Positions 53,869 through 62,340 of a stretch of 64,000 nucleotides of DNA are shown in pieces. Position numbers and translations under genes: made by a program. Each line of letters starts with the position of its first letter. The first letter of the stretch is position 1. Source of the DNA: Lichenicoccus sp964247695 (GTDB taxonomy: Bacteria; Pseudomonadota; Alphaproteobacteria; Acetobacterales; Acetobacteraceae); NCBI GenBank assembly GCA_964247695.1, contig CAXTVI010000015.1:1-64000 (forward strand). The letters run 5' to 3'. The notes beneath the pieces are model-generated. The model saw only the letters and a list, made by a program, of their open reading frames with translations, had not been told where the DNA came from and did no database searches.

Positions 53869-54710
53869 AGCGGCGATCGCAGCCCGTCTCGCAGGGCCCT
53901 GCCGTCCGCGCTCTCGCCGTCGATCAGGCCGCGCCGCAGGAACAGGTCGATCAGCACCAGGTTGACGTTGAACTTGAACTCGTCGGTATCGCGGACCAGG
54001 GCGAGCACCTCGGGCAGCGGGCGCAGCCTGAACTCCACCACCTCGCCGTCATTGGGCACCGGCTGGAAATCCGCCGGCAGCACCAGGTCGAAGCATTCGA
54101 GCAGGTCGCGGCGCAGGCCCTCGGGCCGCTGCATGGCGTAGGTGATGTCTGCCACCGGCACCGCGCGCGCCGCGAGCGCCGGAGGCAGGCTGCATTCCTC
54201 CTCGCCTTCCTTCAGGAGGGTGGCGGCGGCGTCGTAGCCGGCCGGGATGCCGCCCGCGACGAGGTGGTCGAGCTTGTCCGGATCAAGCGCCTTGTCGGGT
54301 GCGCGCCGGCCGATCCACAGGGCAGGCCCCTGCGGACGCTCGACGATACCGTTCACATGAACCCCGGCCGCGATCAGGCCGAAGGCGGGCAGGGCGCCGC
54401 GATCGATCGTACCGAGGCTGGTTCCGCGCGGCGTGATCCGAACGTCGAACGCCTCGTTCCGGTACCGGTAGTGCCCGGCCTCCGCCAGCACACGGCCGAG
54501 CCGCGTCAGGACCGACATCTCGGCGATACGAAAGGCTCCGGCCGGGTCGGGCGGCAGGCCGTGCCGGGGCAGCACGTCGGTGATCGCGGGATCGATCCAG
54601 CCCAGCGGCTGCTCGAAGCCTGCCAGCAGCAGGGGAGCGCGGCCGCCCGGCAAGGTCGTGTTGTTGCAGGCGGTCAGGTGGCGCAGGAACGGTCCGGCGG
54701 CCTCGTTCAT
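53865..54710 (-). CDS. DUF4743 Nudix family hydrolase
   Basis: This 281-residue protein has a DUF4743 N-terminal domain (PFLRHLTACNNTTLPGGRAP, then GWIDPAITDVL) followed by a Nudix domain: HLVAGGIPAGYDAAATLLKE and GEEECSLP, where the Nudix-box Glu cluster lies. The group resembles the Nudix proteins fused to thiamine pyrophosphokinase in eukaryotes (thiamine/thiamin-diphosphate damage repair), though that activity is not proven. Start ATG 54710 is preferred; the open frame extends to 54755. It overlaps the DUF3574 gene by 4 bases and is divergent from the Atm1-type exporter (55 bases between starts). Confidence 0.85.
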   Translation of the reverse strand: MNEAAGPFLRHLTACNNTTLPGGRAPLLLAGFEQPLGWIDPAITDVLPRHGLPPDPAGAFRIAEMSVLTRLGRVLAEAGHYRYRNEAFDVRITPRGTSLGTIDRGALPAFGLIAAGVHVNGIVERPQGPALWIGRRAPDKALDPDKLDHLVAGGIPAGYDAAATLLKEGEEECSLPPALAARAVPVADITYAMQRPEGLRRDLLECFDLVLPADFQPVPNDGEVVEFRLRPLPEVLALVRDTDEFKFNVNLVLIDLFLRRGLIDGESADGRALRDGLRSPL

Positions 54711-54765
54711 CGGCAGCGGCCGCCGCCGGTTTGCATTCGCGTCCGTGCGTGCCACATCGGCACAT

Positions 54766-56631
54766 ATGATTGCGTCGGCATCCGGGTCCTCTCCAGCTCA
54801 ACAGACTGCAGCGACAGGGCGCCTGGGCGGCCGTCCGACAGCCTTCACCACCATCAGCGGCCTGCTGCCCTATTTGTGGCCACGCGGCGACCTGCGCACC
54901 CGGCTGCTCGTCAGCGGCGCGGTGCTGCTGCTTGTGGCAGCCAAGGTGGCCACGGTCTATGTGCCGATCGTCTACAGCCGCGCCATCGACACGCTGTCCC
55001 GGCACGATCCCAGCCATGTGATCGTGGTGCCCGTGGCGCTGATCGTCGCCTACGGCCTGCTGCGCATCGCCTCGGGCGGCTTCGGCGAACTGCGCGACGC
55101 GGTGTTCGCGCCGGTCAAGCAGCGGGTGATCCGGGTGGTCGCGATGCAGACCTTCCGCCATCTGCACGCGCTGTCGCTGCGCTACCATCTCGACCGGCAG
55201 ACGGGCGGTGTCACGCGTGCGGTCGAACGCGGCACGGTGGCGATCGAGCTGATCCTGCGGCTCGGCGTGTTCAACATCGTGCCCACGCTGCTCGAGACGC
55301 TGATGGTGACCGCCATCATCTGGCGCATCTTCGACTGGCGCTTCGCGCTCGCGACACTGCTCACCGTGGTCACCTATGTCGGCTTCACCGTGCTGTTCAC
55401 CGGCTGGCGGATCGGCATCCGCCGGCGGATGAACGACATCGACAGCGAGGCCAGCGGAAAGGCGCTGGACAGCCTGCTGAACTACGAGACGGTGAAGTAT
55501 TTCGGCAACGAGGGCCACGAGGCCCGGCGCTACGACGAGGCCCAGGCCCGGTATGAACGTGCAGCCGTGCGCACCCAGGTCTCGCTGAACGTGCTGAATA
55601 TCGGCCAGGCGACGATCATCGCGGTGGCGCTGGCGGTCATCATGCTGATGGCAGCCCGGGAGGTGGCGGCTGGCCGGCTCACCGTCGGCAAGTTCGTGCT
55701 GGTCAACACCTACCTGATGCAGCTCTACCAGCCGCTGAACTTCCTCGGGTTCGTCTATGCCTCGCTGCGCCAGGGCGTGGTCGACCTGGAGCAGATGTTC
55801 CGCCTGCTCGGCCAGTCGCAGGATGTCTCCGACCGCCCCGGCGCGCGCGGCCTGCCGGCGCGGCTCGAGGACGCGCCCGCGGCGGCGCTCGAATTCGCCG
55901 CCGTGCGCTTCGGCTACCGCGACGACCGCGAGATCCTGCACGGCATCAGCTTCCGGGTGTCTCCGGGCGGCCGCACCGCGATCGTCGGGCCGACCGGTGC
56001 CGGCAAGTCCACCATCAGCCGGCTGCTGTTCCGGTTCTACGATTGCTGGGAGGGCAGCGTGCTGGTCGATGGTCGCGATGTCGGCGACTACGCCCAGGCC
56101 AGCCTGCGGGCGGCGATCGGGGTGGTGCCGCAGGACACCGTGCTGTTCAACGACACCATTCGCTACAACATCGCCTACGGCCGCATCGGCGCCAGCCAGG
56201 ACGAGATCGAGCACGCCGCCCGCCTGGCGCAGGTGCATGAGTTCGTCATGCGGCTGCCGGATGGCTACGACACCCGGGTCGGCGAGCGCGGTCTCAAGCT
56301 GTCCGGCGGCGAGAAGCAGCGGGTGGCGATCGCCCGCACCATCCTGAAGAACCCACGCATCCTGGTCCTCGACGAGGCGACCAGTTCCCTCGACACCCAC
56401 ACCGAGCAGGAGATCCAGGCCGCCCTGCGCCAGGTCTCCGCGCATCGCACGACGCTGGTGATCGCGCACCGGCTGTCCACGGTGGTCGATGCCGATGAGA
56501 TACTGGTGCTGGACGACGGCCAGATCGTGGAGCGCGGCACGCATCGCGGCCTGCTGGCGATGGGCGGCCTCTATGCCGGCATGTGGGCGGCGCAGGCCGA
56601 GGAGGAGCGGGCGGCGATCGAGGCCGTCTGA
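54766..56631 (+). CDS. Atm1/HMT1-type ABC exporter (heavy-metal / Fe-S precursor)
   Basis: An ABC half-transporter: six membrane helices in the first ~330 residues with the Atm1-like TMD block YVPIVYSRAIDTLS and RQTGGVTRAVERG, then the ATPase with Walker A GPTGAGKSTI, Q-loop VVPQDTVLFND, signature LSGGEKQRVAIAR, Walker B ILVLDEATSSLD and H-loop IAHRLS. The Atm1 branch exports glutathione-sulfur species or metal-glutathione complexes from the cytoplasm. 621 residues, ATG 54766. A small gene follows after 13 bases. Confidence 0.9.
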   Translation: MIASASGSSPAQQTAATGRLGGRPTAFTTISGLLPYLWPRGDLRTRLLVSGAVLLLVAAKVATVYVPIVYSRAIDTLSRHDPSHVIVVPVALIVAYGLLRIASGGFGELRDAVFAPVKQRVIRVVAMQTFRHLHALSLRYHLDRQTGGVTRAVERGTVAIELILRLGVFNIVPTLLETLMVTAIIWRIFDWRFALATLLTVVTYVGFTVLFTGWRIGIRRRMNDIDSEASGKALDSLLNYETVKYFGNEGHEARRYDEAQARYERAAVRTQVSLNVLNIGQATIIAVALAVIMLMAAREVAAGRLTVGKFVLVNTYLMQLYQPLNFLGFVYASLRQGVVDLEQMFRLLGQSQDVSDRPGARGLPARLEDAPAAALEFAAVRFGYRDDREILHGISFRVSPGGRTAIVGPTGAGKSTISRLLFRFYDCWEGSVLVDGRDVGDYAQASLRAAIGVVPQDTVLFNDTIRYNIAYGRIGASQDEIEHAARLAQVHEFVMRLPDGYDTRVGERGLKLSGGEKQRVAIARTILKNPRILVLDEATSSLDTHTEQEIQAALRQVSAHRTTLVIAHRLSTVVDADEILVLDDGQIVERGTHRGLLAMGGLYAGMWAAQAEEERAAIEAV

Positions 56632-56644
56632 AGGAGATGATGAC

Positions 56645-56923
56645 ATGAGCAGCGATCCCACGATCGGACAGGACGGCACGGTTCCGACCGAGCTGAGTCA
56701 CGCCGGCGCGGTGGTGGACAAGGCAATCGAGTACATGCTGGGGCAGGAGCTGCCGCCACTTGCGATCGCGTCCGCCCTGCTCGGTGGATCGCTGGCCCTG
56801 CTGGCGCGCACGATGGATGAGAGCACCATGCTGCGCATGCTGGACAATGCCAGCCGCAGCGTGCGGGCCGGCGAATTGCGGCACCCACCGGCGCCCGCCA
56901 CGGACTCCGGGCACGGCGCTTGA
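56645..56923 (+). CDS. Small hypothetical protein co-transcribed with the Atm1-type exporter (92 aa)
   Basis: ATG 56645 has AAGGAG upstream (a strong site). The protein starts with a charged segment, then helical YMLGQELPPLAIASALLGGS, which could be a short amphipathic or membrane-proximal helix, and a polar tail. No family is recognised. The 13-base gap to the exporter gene points to one operon. Helical content resembles small proteins of unknown function found in this group; no role can be inferred. Confidence 0.6.
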   Translation: MSSDPTIGQDGTVPTELSHAGAVVDKAIEYMLGQELPPLAIASALLGGSLALLARTMDESTMLRMLDNASRSVRAGELRHPPAPATDSGHGA

Positions 56924-57043
56924 CGTCGGCCGGTGCGGAGGCCATAAGCCGCCGCTCCAATGCAAGTCGGTGCCGGGGAGCCATGTCCGCCCGGCCGCTG
57001 TCGTCTCGAGGGTGCCCGGCTGCTTTCTTTTGAGGGTTAACAG

Positions 57044-57349
57044 ATGTCTCGCCGCTGCCAGATAACCGGCAAGGGCGTGCTGACGGGCAACAACGTCAGC
57101 CATGCCAACAACAAGACCCGCCGGCGCTTCCTGCCCAACCTGCAGGAGACCTCGGTGCTGTCCGACGTACTCGGCGGCTCGATCCGGATGCGCGTGACCA
57201 CCAACGGCCTGCGCACCATCGAGCATAATGGCGGCCTGGATGCCTTCCTGCTGTCGACGCCGAACCGCCGGCTGCCGGTCGAGGCGCAGGTGATCAAGCG
57301 CCGCATCAAGCGCGCCCAGGACAAGAAGGCGGCCGCTCCGGCTGCCTGA
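57044..57349 (+). CDS. rpmB: 50S ribosomal protein L28
   Basis: The 101-residue protein is L28 (bL28): SRRCQITGKGVLTGNNVSHA and NKTRRRFLPNLQE are the conserved N-terminus, and the basic C-terminal region follows. It is extended relative to the E. coli protein by ~20 residues with a Lys/Ala tail, as is usual in alphaproteobacteria. ATG 57044, no clear operon partner upstream; fusA follows after a 222-base leader with two strong hairpins. Confidence 0.95.
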   Translation: MSRRCQITGKGVLTGNNVSHANNKTRRRFLPNLQETSVLSDVLGGSIRMRVTTNGLRTIEHNGGLDAFLLSTPNRRLPVEAQVIKRRIKRAQDKKAAAPAA

Positions 57350-57402
57350 CGGCCCGCAGGTCCGCATCCCGAAGCCAAGGGGGTCGGGCTTGTAATGCCA
57401 GC

Positions 57403-57424
57403 GGTCCTGACGCAAGTCAGGACC
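57403..57424 (+). promoter_or_regulatory. Perfect 9-bp hairpin with GCAA tetraloop between rpmB and fusA
   Basis: GGTCCTGAC (57403-57411), loop GCAA (57412-57415), GTCAGGACC (57416-57424). A GNRA tetraloop on a perfect stem is very stable. It has no T tract, so it is more likely a transcript structure than a terminator. Confidence 0.6.
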
Positions 57425-57503
57425 AACAATCGATCCGCCGGTCGGCGTCGCGCTGCACGATCCCTTTCACGGGGTGAGCGGCAGATACCATTCGGCCCCC
57501 CGG

Positions 57504-57541
57504 GCGGGCGCACGGAGCCATCGGGCTCCGAGAGCGCCCGC
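57504..57541 (+). promoter_or_regulatory. Long two-part hairpin in the fusA leader
   Basis: Outer stem GCGGGCGC (57504-57511) with GCGCCCGC (57534-57541), both perfect over 8 bases; inner stem CGGAGCC (57513-57519) with GGCTCCG (57524-57530), 7 bases; loop ATCG. The structure ends 30 bases before the fusA start and about 20 before its ribosome site. Confidence 0.7.
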
Positions 57542-57571
57542 TCGTCGTCGCCAATCCCGTGGGAGGTCCGC

Positions 57572-59662
57572 GTGTCCGACATTTCCGAGCTTTCGAAGAT
57601 CCGCAACATCGGGATCACCGCGCATATCGATGCCGGCAAGACCACCACCACAGAGCGCATCCTGTACTACACGGGCGTGTCGCACCGGATCGGCGAGGTG
57701 CACGAAGGCAACACCACGACCGACTACATGGACCAGGAGCGCGAGCGGGGGATCACCATCACCTCGGCGGCGGTGACGTGCGAGTGGAAGGAGCACCGCA
57801 TCAACATCATCGACACGCCCGGCCATATCGATTTCAACATCGAGGTGAACCGCTCGCTGCGCGTGCTCGACGGCGCGGTGTTCATCATCGAGGGTGTCGC
57901 CGGCGTGCAGCCGCAGTCCGAGACCAACTGGCGTCTCGCCGACCGCTACCGGGTGCCTCGCATCATCTTCATCAACAAGCTGGACCGCACCGGGGCGGAT
58001 TTCTACCGGGCGTTCGACACGCTCAAGGAGAAGCTCGACATCGTGGCGCTGCCGCTGCAGCTGCCGATCGGCATCGAGGAGAACTTCGTCGGCGTCGTCG
58101 ACCTGGTCGAGATGCGGGCGATCGTCTGGGAGGGCGGCGAGCTCGGCGCGAAGTTCGGCTACCAGGACATCCCGGCCGACCTCAAGGAGCGCGCCGACGA
58201 GGCCCGTCAACTCCTGCTCGATACCGCTCTCGCCGCCGACAACGAGGCGATGGAGGAGTATTTCGAGAAGGGCGACGTCTCGGTCGCGACCCTGAAGCGG
58301 GCGATCAAGAAGGGCGCCATCTCGGGCGAATTCCGCCCGGTGCTGTGCGGCACCGCGTTCAAGAACAAGGGCGTGCAGCCGCTGCTCGACGCCGTGCTCG
58401 ACTACCTGCCGGCGCCGGACGACGTCGAGGGCATCCGGGTCGCCGCCGAGGAGGGGCACGAGGACGAGGACCCGACGCTGCGCCGCCTGATCAGGATCGA
58501 TCCGAAGGCGCCGTTCGCCGGCCTCGCCTTCAAGATCATCAACGACAAGTACGGCACCCTGACCTTCGTGCGCGTCTATTCCGGCACCCTTAAGTCCGGC
58601 GACATGGTCATGAACACCACCAAGGACCACAAGGAGCGCATCGGACGCATGTTCCAGATGCACGCCGACAAGCGCGCCGAGATCAAGGAAGTGACGGCGG
58701 GCGACATCGCGGCGTTCGTGGGCCTGAAGGATACCGGCACCGGCGACACGCTGGCCGCAGCCGAGGACCAGGTGATCCTGGAGCGCATGGCGTTCCCGGT
58801 ACCCGTCATCGACATCTCGGTCGAGCCGCGTACGAAGGACGCGGTCGAGAAGATGACGCTCGCCCTGCAGAAGCTGGCCGGCGAGGATCCCTCGCTGCGC
58901 CTGAAGACCGACCAGGAGACTGGCCAGACCATCCTGTCCGGCATGGGCGAGCTGCATCTCGAGATCATCATCGACCGGCTGCGTCGCGAATACGGCGTCG
59001 ACGCCAACATCGGTGCGCCGCAGGTGGCCTATCGCGAGACCATCAGCAAGTCGCACACCGAGACCTACACCCACAAGAAGCAGTCGGGCGGCTCGGGCCA
59101 GTATGCCGAGGTCAAGATCGTATTCGAGCCGCTGGAGCGCAACGCCGGCATCGTGTTCGAGAACAAGGTCGTCGGCGGCACGGTGCCGAAGGAGTACATC
59201 CCGGCGGTCGAGAAGGGGATCCGCATGCAGTCCTCGACCGGCGTGCTGGCCGGTTTCCAGACCGTGGACTTCAAGTACACCCTGACCGACGGCAAGTATC
59301 ATGACGTCGACTCATCGGCGCTGGCGTTCGAGATCGCAGCCAAGGCCTGCTTCCGCGAGGGCATGAAGAAGGCAGCGCCGGTCATCCTCGAGCCGATCAT
59401 GGATGTCGAGGTGACCACGCCGCAGGACCATGTCGGCGACGTGGTGGGCGACCTCAACCGTCGTCGCGGCATGATCCAGAACCAGGAGAGCTCCGGCTCG
59501 ACGGTGCTGGTGCGGGCCCAGGTACCGCTCAAGGAGATGTTCGGCTACATCTCGCACCTGCGTTCGATGACCAAGGGCCGCGCCTCGTTCACCATGCAGT
59601 TCCACCACTACGATCCGGTGCCGCGCAACATCGCCGACGAGATCATGTCGAAGTCGGCCTGA
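57572..59662 (+). CDS. fusA: Translation elongation factor G
   Basis: EF-G is the GTPase that translocates the ribosome. GITAHIDAGKTTTTERILYY is the P-loop, DTPGHIDF switch II and NKLDRTGAD the guanine-specificity motif; domain II-V blocks such as KQSGGSGQYAEVKIVFEPL follow. 696 residues. Start is GTG 57572, with GGGAGG 7 bases upstream; the open frame extends to 57395 through the hairpin leader, which is clearly non-coding. Here it stands away from the str operon (rpsL-rpsG-tuf), which is often but not always its place. A terminator follows. Confidence 0.95.
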   Translation: MSDISELSKIRNIGITAHIDAGKTTTTERILYYTGVSHRIGEVHEGNTTTDYMDQERERGITITSAAVTCEWKEHRINIIDTPGHIDFNIEVNRSLRVLDGAVFIIEGVAGVQPQSETNWRLADRYRVPRIIFINKLDRTGADFYRAFDTLKEKLDIVALPLQLPIGIEENFVGVVDLVEMRAIVWEGGELGAKFGYQDIPADLKERADEARQLLLDTALAADNEAMEEYFEKGDVSVATLKRAIKKGAISGEFRPVLCGTAFKNKGVQPLLDAVLDYLPAPDDVEGIRVAAEEGHEDEDPTLRRLIRIDPKAPFAGLAFKIINDKYGTLTFVRVYSGTLKSGDMVMNTTKDHKERIGRMFQMHADKRAEIKEVTAGDIAAFVGLKDTGTGDTLAAAEDQVILERMAFPVPVIDISVEPRTKDAVEKMTLALQKLAGEDPSLRLKTDQETGQTILSGMGELHLEIIIDRLRREYGVDANIGAPQVAYRETISKSHTETYTHKKQSGGSGQYAEVKIVFEPLERNAGIVFENKVVGGTVPKEYIPAVEKGIRMQSSTGVLAGFQTVDFKYTLTDGKYHDVDSSALAFEIAAKACFREGMKKAAPVILEPIMDVEVTTPQDHVGDVVGDLNRRRGMIQNQESSGSTVLVRAQVPLKEMFGYISHLRSMTKGRASFTMQFHHYDPVPRNIADEIMSKSA

Positions 59663-59675
59663 TCCTGGGTGCCGG

Positions 59676-59696
59676 CGGCTTTCTGGAAAGCCGTTT
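59676..59696 (+). terminator. Rho-independent terminator after fusA
   Basis: CGGCTTT (59676-59682), loop CTGG, AAAGCCG (59687-59693), followed by TTT. The stem lies 14 bases after the stop. Confidence 0.65.
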
Positions 59697-59954
59697 CCTC
59701 GCGGCCGGCTTCTTTTGGAACCGGCTGGCAGACAAGCTACTAGGAGCTGCAGATGCGAGGGCGGCCCTGCGTCGCCGGGCGCTGGGAGTGACGGTCGGCG
59801 AACGGGTCGCGCAAGATACAGGCAAGACGCGCCGCAGATCCCGAGGGCTCCTTTTCCGCACGACACAGGGTAGGGTGGTGTTGTCGGGAGCGACGGCAGG
59901 CCTGTCGCCTCCGGCTGGATCATCGCGAGCGCTTTCGGAACTTCGATCGCGGTC

Positions 59955-60235
59955 CTCAGGGTGATCCCGACACAAGCCCGAGGAGTTTGTCTGCGACGCC
60001 GGCTTTCTCGGCATCCACCGCACCGATAGCGTCGTGTTCATCGAGATCGTCGCCAGCGACTGGCGCAACACACCGACCCAAGCAGACGCTTTACGAGGCT
60101 ATCGCGGACCGCCTGGCTGACAGCCCCGGCCTCCGGCGCCGGGACGTGCAGGTGATCCTGCTGCCCAACGGACGAGACGACTGGTCGTTCGGAAACGGGC
60201 GTGCCTCCTACGCCAAGGACTGCGTTGCCGACTGA
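59955..60235 (+). pseudogene. Tautomerase-family pseudogene (frameshifted)
   Basis: PEEFVCDAGFLGIHRTDSVV matches the middle of tautomerase-family (4-oxalocrotonate-type, MSF-like) proteins, then a frameshift near 60075 changes frame and RPKQTLYEAIADRLADSPGL with DDWSFGNGRASYAKD completes the usual C-terminus. The catalytic Pro-1 N-terminal part cannot be found. The remainder of 59697-59954 shows no gene. Non-functional. Confidence 0.8.
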
Positions 60236-60356
60236 CGTCGTGGCACCCGGATCCAGGATCCGGGAACGCTTGCGCGCGCCCGGGAATTGAGGCGGCGATG
60301 TCTGACCAGGTCGAAGCTGACGTACCCGTGGCTCGGGCTCGTCGCTGCCCGGCTGA

Positions 60357-62261
60357 TCAGGTGAACAGGGCGAGCAGCGGATCGGAACTGCCGGACGAGC
60401 CGCCGGATGAGCTGCTTGGATACAGCGCCGACAGGATCGGGTCGGTGCCGCTGCCAACGCCGTCGGAGCCCGGATAGAGGATCGAGAGCATCGAGGCGTC
60501 GGATCCGTCGGCGCTGGCACTCGAGGCATCGGATTGGGCGGTCAAAGCGAGGAACTGCTCGGAGGCCTGGTTGATGCCGGCCGTGGTCTTGTAGCTGGAC
60601 AGCTTCACGTTCGCGGTCAGGTAGCTGACCTGCTGGTCGTACGGCAGCGAGTCGTAGTCGTTCGACACGCCGAGGTTGGTGGTCACCACGTTGAGCAGGG
60701 TGGGATCCGCCATCAGGGCGGCAATGCTGGTGATGCCGCCGATGGTGCGGCTGAAATACAGCGCGCTGCCCATGCCGGCGACCTGCTGGCCCTGCTGGGT
60801 CTCGTATTGCGTGGTCTCGTACTGGCTCAGAATGCTCGCCACGTTGCTCGCATCGCTCAGCGCGCTGGTCTGGGTATCGCTGAGCACCGGCAGGGCCTGC
60901 AGCGTGTCTCCCACCGACACCGGAGTCGTCAGGCCCTTCTCGAGGGTGACGTTGCCGCTGGCATCGACCGACTTCACGGTCCCCAGCACCGCGCTGCCGT
61001 CGGTGATGATCTGGCCGGGCTGCAGCAGCGTGGCGCCGCTGCCGAGGGCGACGGTGCTGGCTCCGGCGGCGGCCGCGGTGCCAGCGGTGAAGCTGGTGCC
61101 GATATTGGTGATGCCGGCGCCGACCGCGACATCGATCTGCGCGCCCGCGGCGAGGCTGAGCGAGGACACCGCCGTCAGGGTCGCATTGCCCTGCGTGTCG
61201 ATCGAGGCGATCGTGCCGATCGACGAGCCCCCGCTCATCAGCACGTCGCCCGCTTGCAGCCGCAGGCCCGCGGCTCCGAGCGGAATGACGGTCTGGGTGT
61301 CGGTGATGTCCTTCGAGGCGGTGGTGTTGAACGTGGAATAGGTCTGCGGCGACAGCGACAGAAGCCCGTTCAGGCCCGGATTTATGATGTTGAGCGTGCC
61401 GTTCGCACTCAAGGTCGTGTTGAAGCCGGTGCTGGCCATGGCCACGCTCAGCAGGCCGGTGGCGGTCTCGTTGGTCAGGGTCTGGGCGCCCGTGGTGCCT
61501 GCTGTCGGCGCGGCGACGGCGACGATGGTGGCCTGCCGCAAGGTGGCGCCAGTGGCAGTCTTCGCCAGCACGATGCTGAAGGTCGGGCTGCCGGAACTGA
61601 GCGCCCCGGTCACCACCGGGGGCGCCCCTGGCGTGCCGACGATCGAGCCGTCCGATGCGATGCTGTAGCTGCCGGTCACCGGAGCGGCGGTGGTGCCGGT
61701 TGCCTGCAGCGCCGCCGTCAGCGCTGCGGTGATCGAGGCGGTAGCCGAGCCGTCATCGAGCAGGTATGACCAGGTCTGCGCCGGTGCCGCGGCGGTGAGC
61801 GCCGAATTTGCCGAGGCATATTGCAGGTTCGCCATCGAGACGGTGGAGGCGGCGCTCCCGCTGGAACTCATGCTGCTGCCCGCGGCGCTGCCGAAATTCA
61901 ACGAGACGGTCGGGCGCTGCGCCATCGCCTGCACGAAATTGAGATCGTCGGTATTGCCGAGCGAGCGCACCAGCGAGCCGCTCGCCGACGGGTTCTGTGT
62001 CAACAGCTGTTTCAGCAGCCCCGTCTCGCCGATGCTGCCGCTCAGGTTGTAGGCGCCGAGCACCACGGTCAGCGCCTGCAGGTTCTTGCTGGCGAGGATC
62101 TGGCTGCTGCTGGAGATCGAGACGATGTCCTTGGTGAAGGCGGCAACCGTCCGGTTCAGGGCCGGGTCGCTCTTGACGTAGCTGGCCACCCGCGCCTGCT
62201 CGTTCTTCGAGATCGACAGGTAGGCGGTGACCGGGGACATCCCCGAGATCGACGAACTCAT
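60357..62261 (-). CDS. DUF1217 (flagellar-associated) protein with a repeat-containing insertion, 634 aa
   Basis: The N-terminal ~120 residues (SPVTAYLSISKNEQARVASY; LQALTVVLGAYNLSGSIGET) and a C-terminal block (ALYFSRTIGGITSIAALMAD; TNLGVSNDYDSLPYDQQVSY) match DUF1217, a family found with flagellar genes. Between them is a ~350-residue Ser/Thr/Ala/Gly-rich region with low charge. It contains two related ~50-residue repeats, around LRLQAGDVLMSGGSSIGTIA (about residue 350) and LLQPGQIITDGSAVLGTVKS (about residue 430). No signal peptide is obvious; export through the flagellar apparatus is possible. The insertion makes it much longer than most DUF1217 proteins I know. Confidence 0.8.
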   Translation of the reverse strand: MSSSISGMSPVTAYLSISKNEQARVASYVKSDPALNRTVAAFTKDIVSISSSSQILASKNLQALTVVLGAYNLSGSIGETGLLKQLLTQNPSASGSLVRSLGNTDDLNFVQAMAQRPTVSLNFGSAAGSSMSSSGSAASTVSMANLQYASANSALTAAAPAQTWSYLLDDGSATASITAALTAALQATGTTAAPVTGSYSIASDGSIVGTPGAPPVVTGALSSGSPTFSIVLAKTATGATLRQATIVAVAAPTAGTTGAQTLTNETATGLLSVAMASTGFNTTLSANGTLNIINPGLNGLLSLSPQTYSTFNTTASKDITDTQTVIPLGAAGLRLQAGDVLMSGGSSIGTIASIDTQGNATLTAVSSLSLAAGAQIDVAVGAGITNIGTSFTAGTAAAAGASTVALGSGATLLQPGQIITDGSAVLGTVKSVDASGNVTLEKGLTTPVSVGDTLQALPVLSDTQTSALSDASNVASILSQYETTQYETQQGQQVAGMGSALYFSRTIGGITSIAALMADPTLLNVVTTNLGVSNDYDSLPYDQQVSYLTANVKLSSYKTTAGINQASEQFLALTAQSDASSASADGSDASMLSILYPGSDGVGSGTDPILSALYPSSSSGGSSGSSDPLLALFT

Positions 62262-62340
62262 GACAGATGAACGTCCCGGACCCGGCTCGGGTCGAGGCGA
62301 CCATAAGCCGGATCCGAAGCGAATGCAACCCTGAGTTGCG

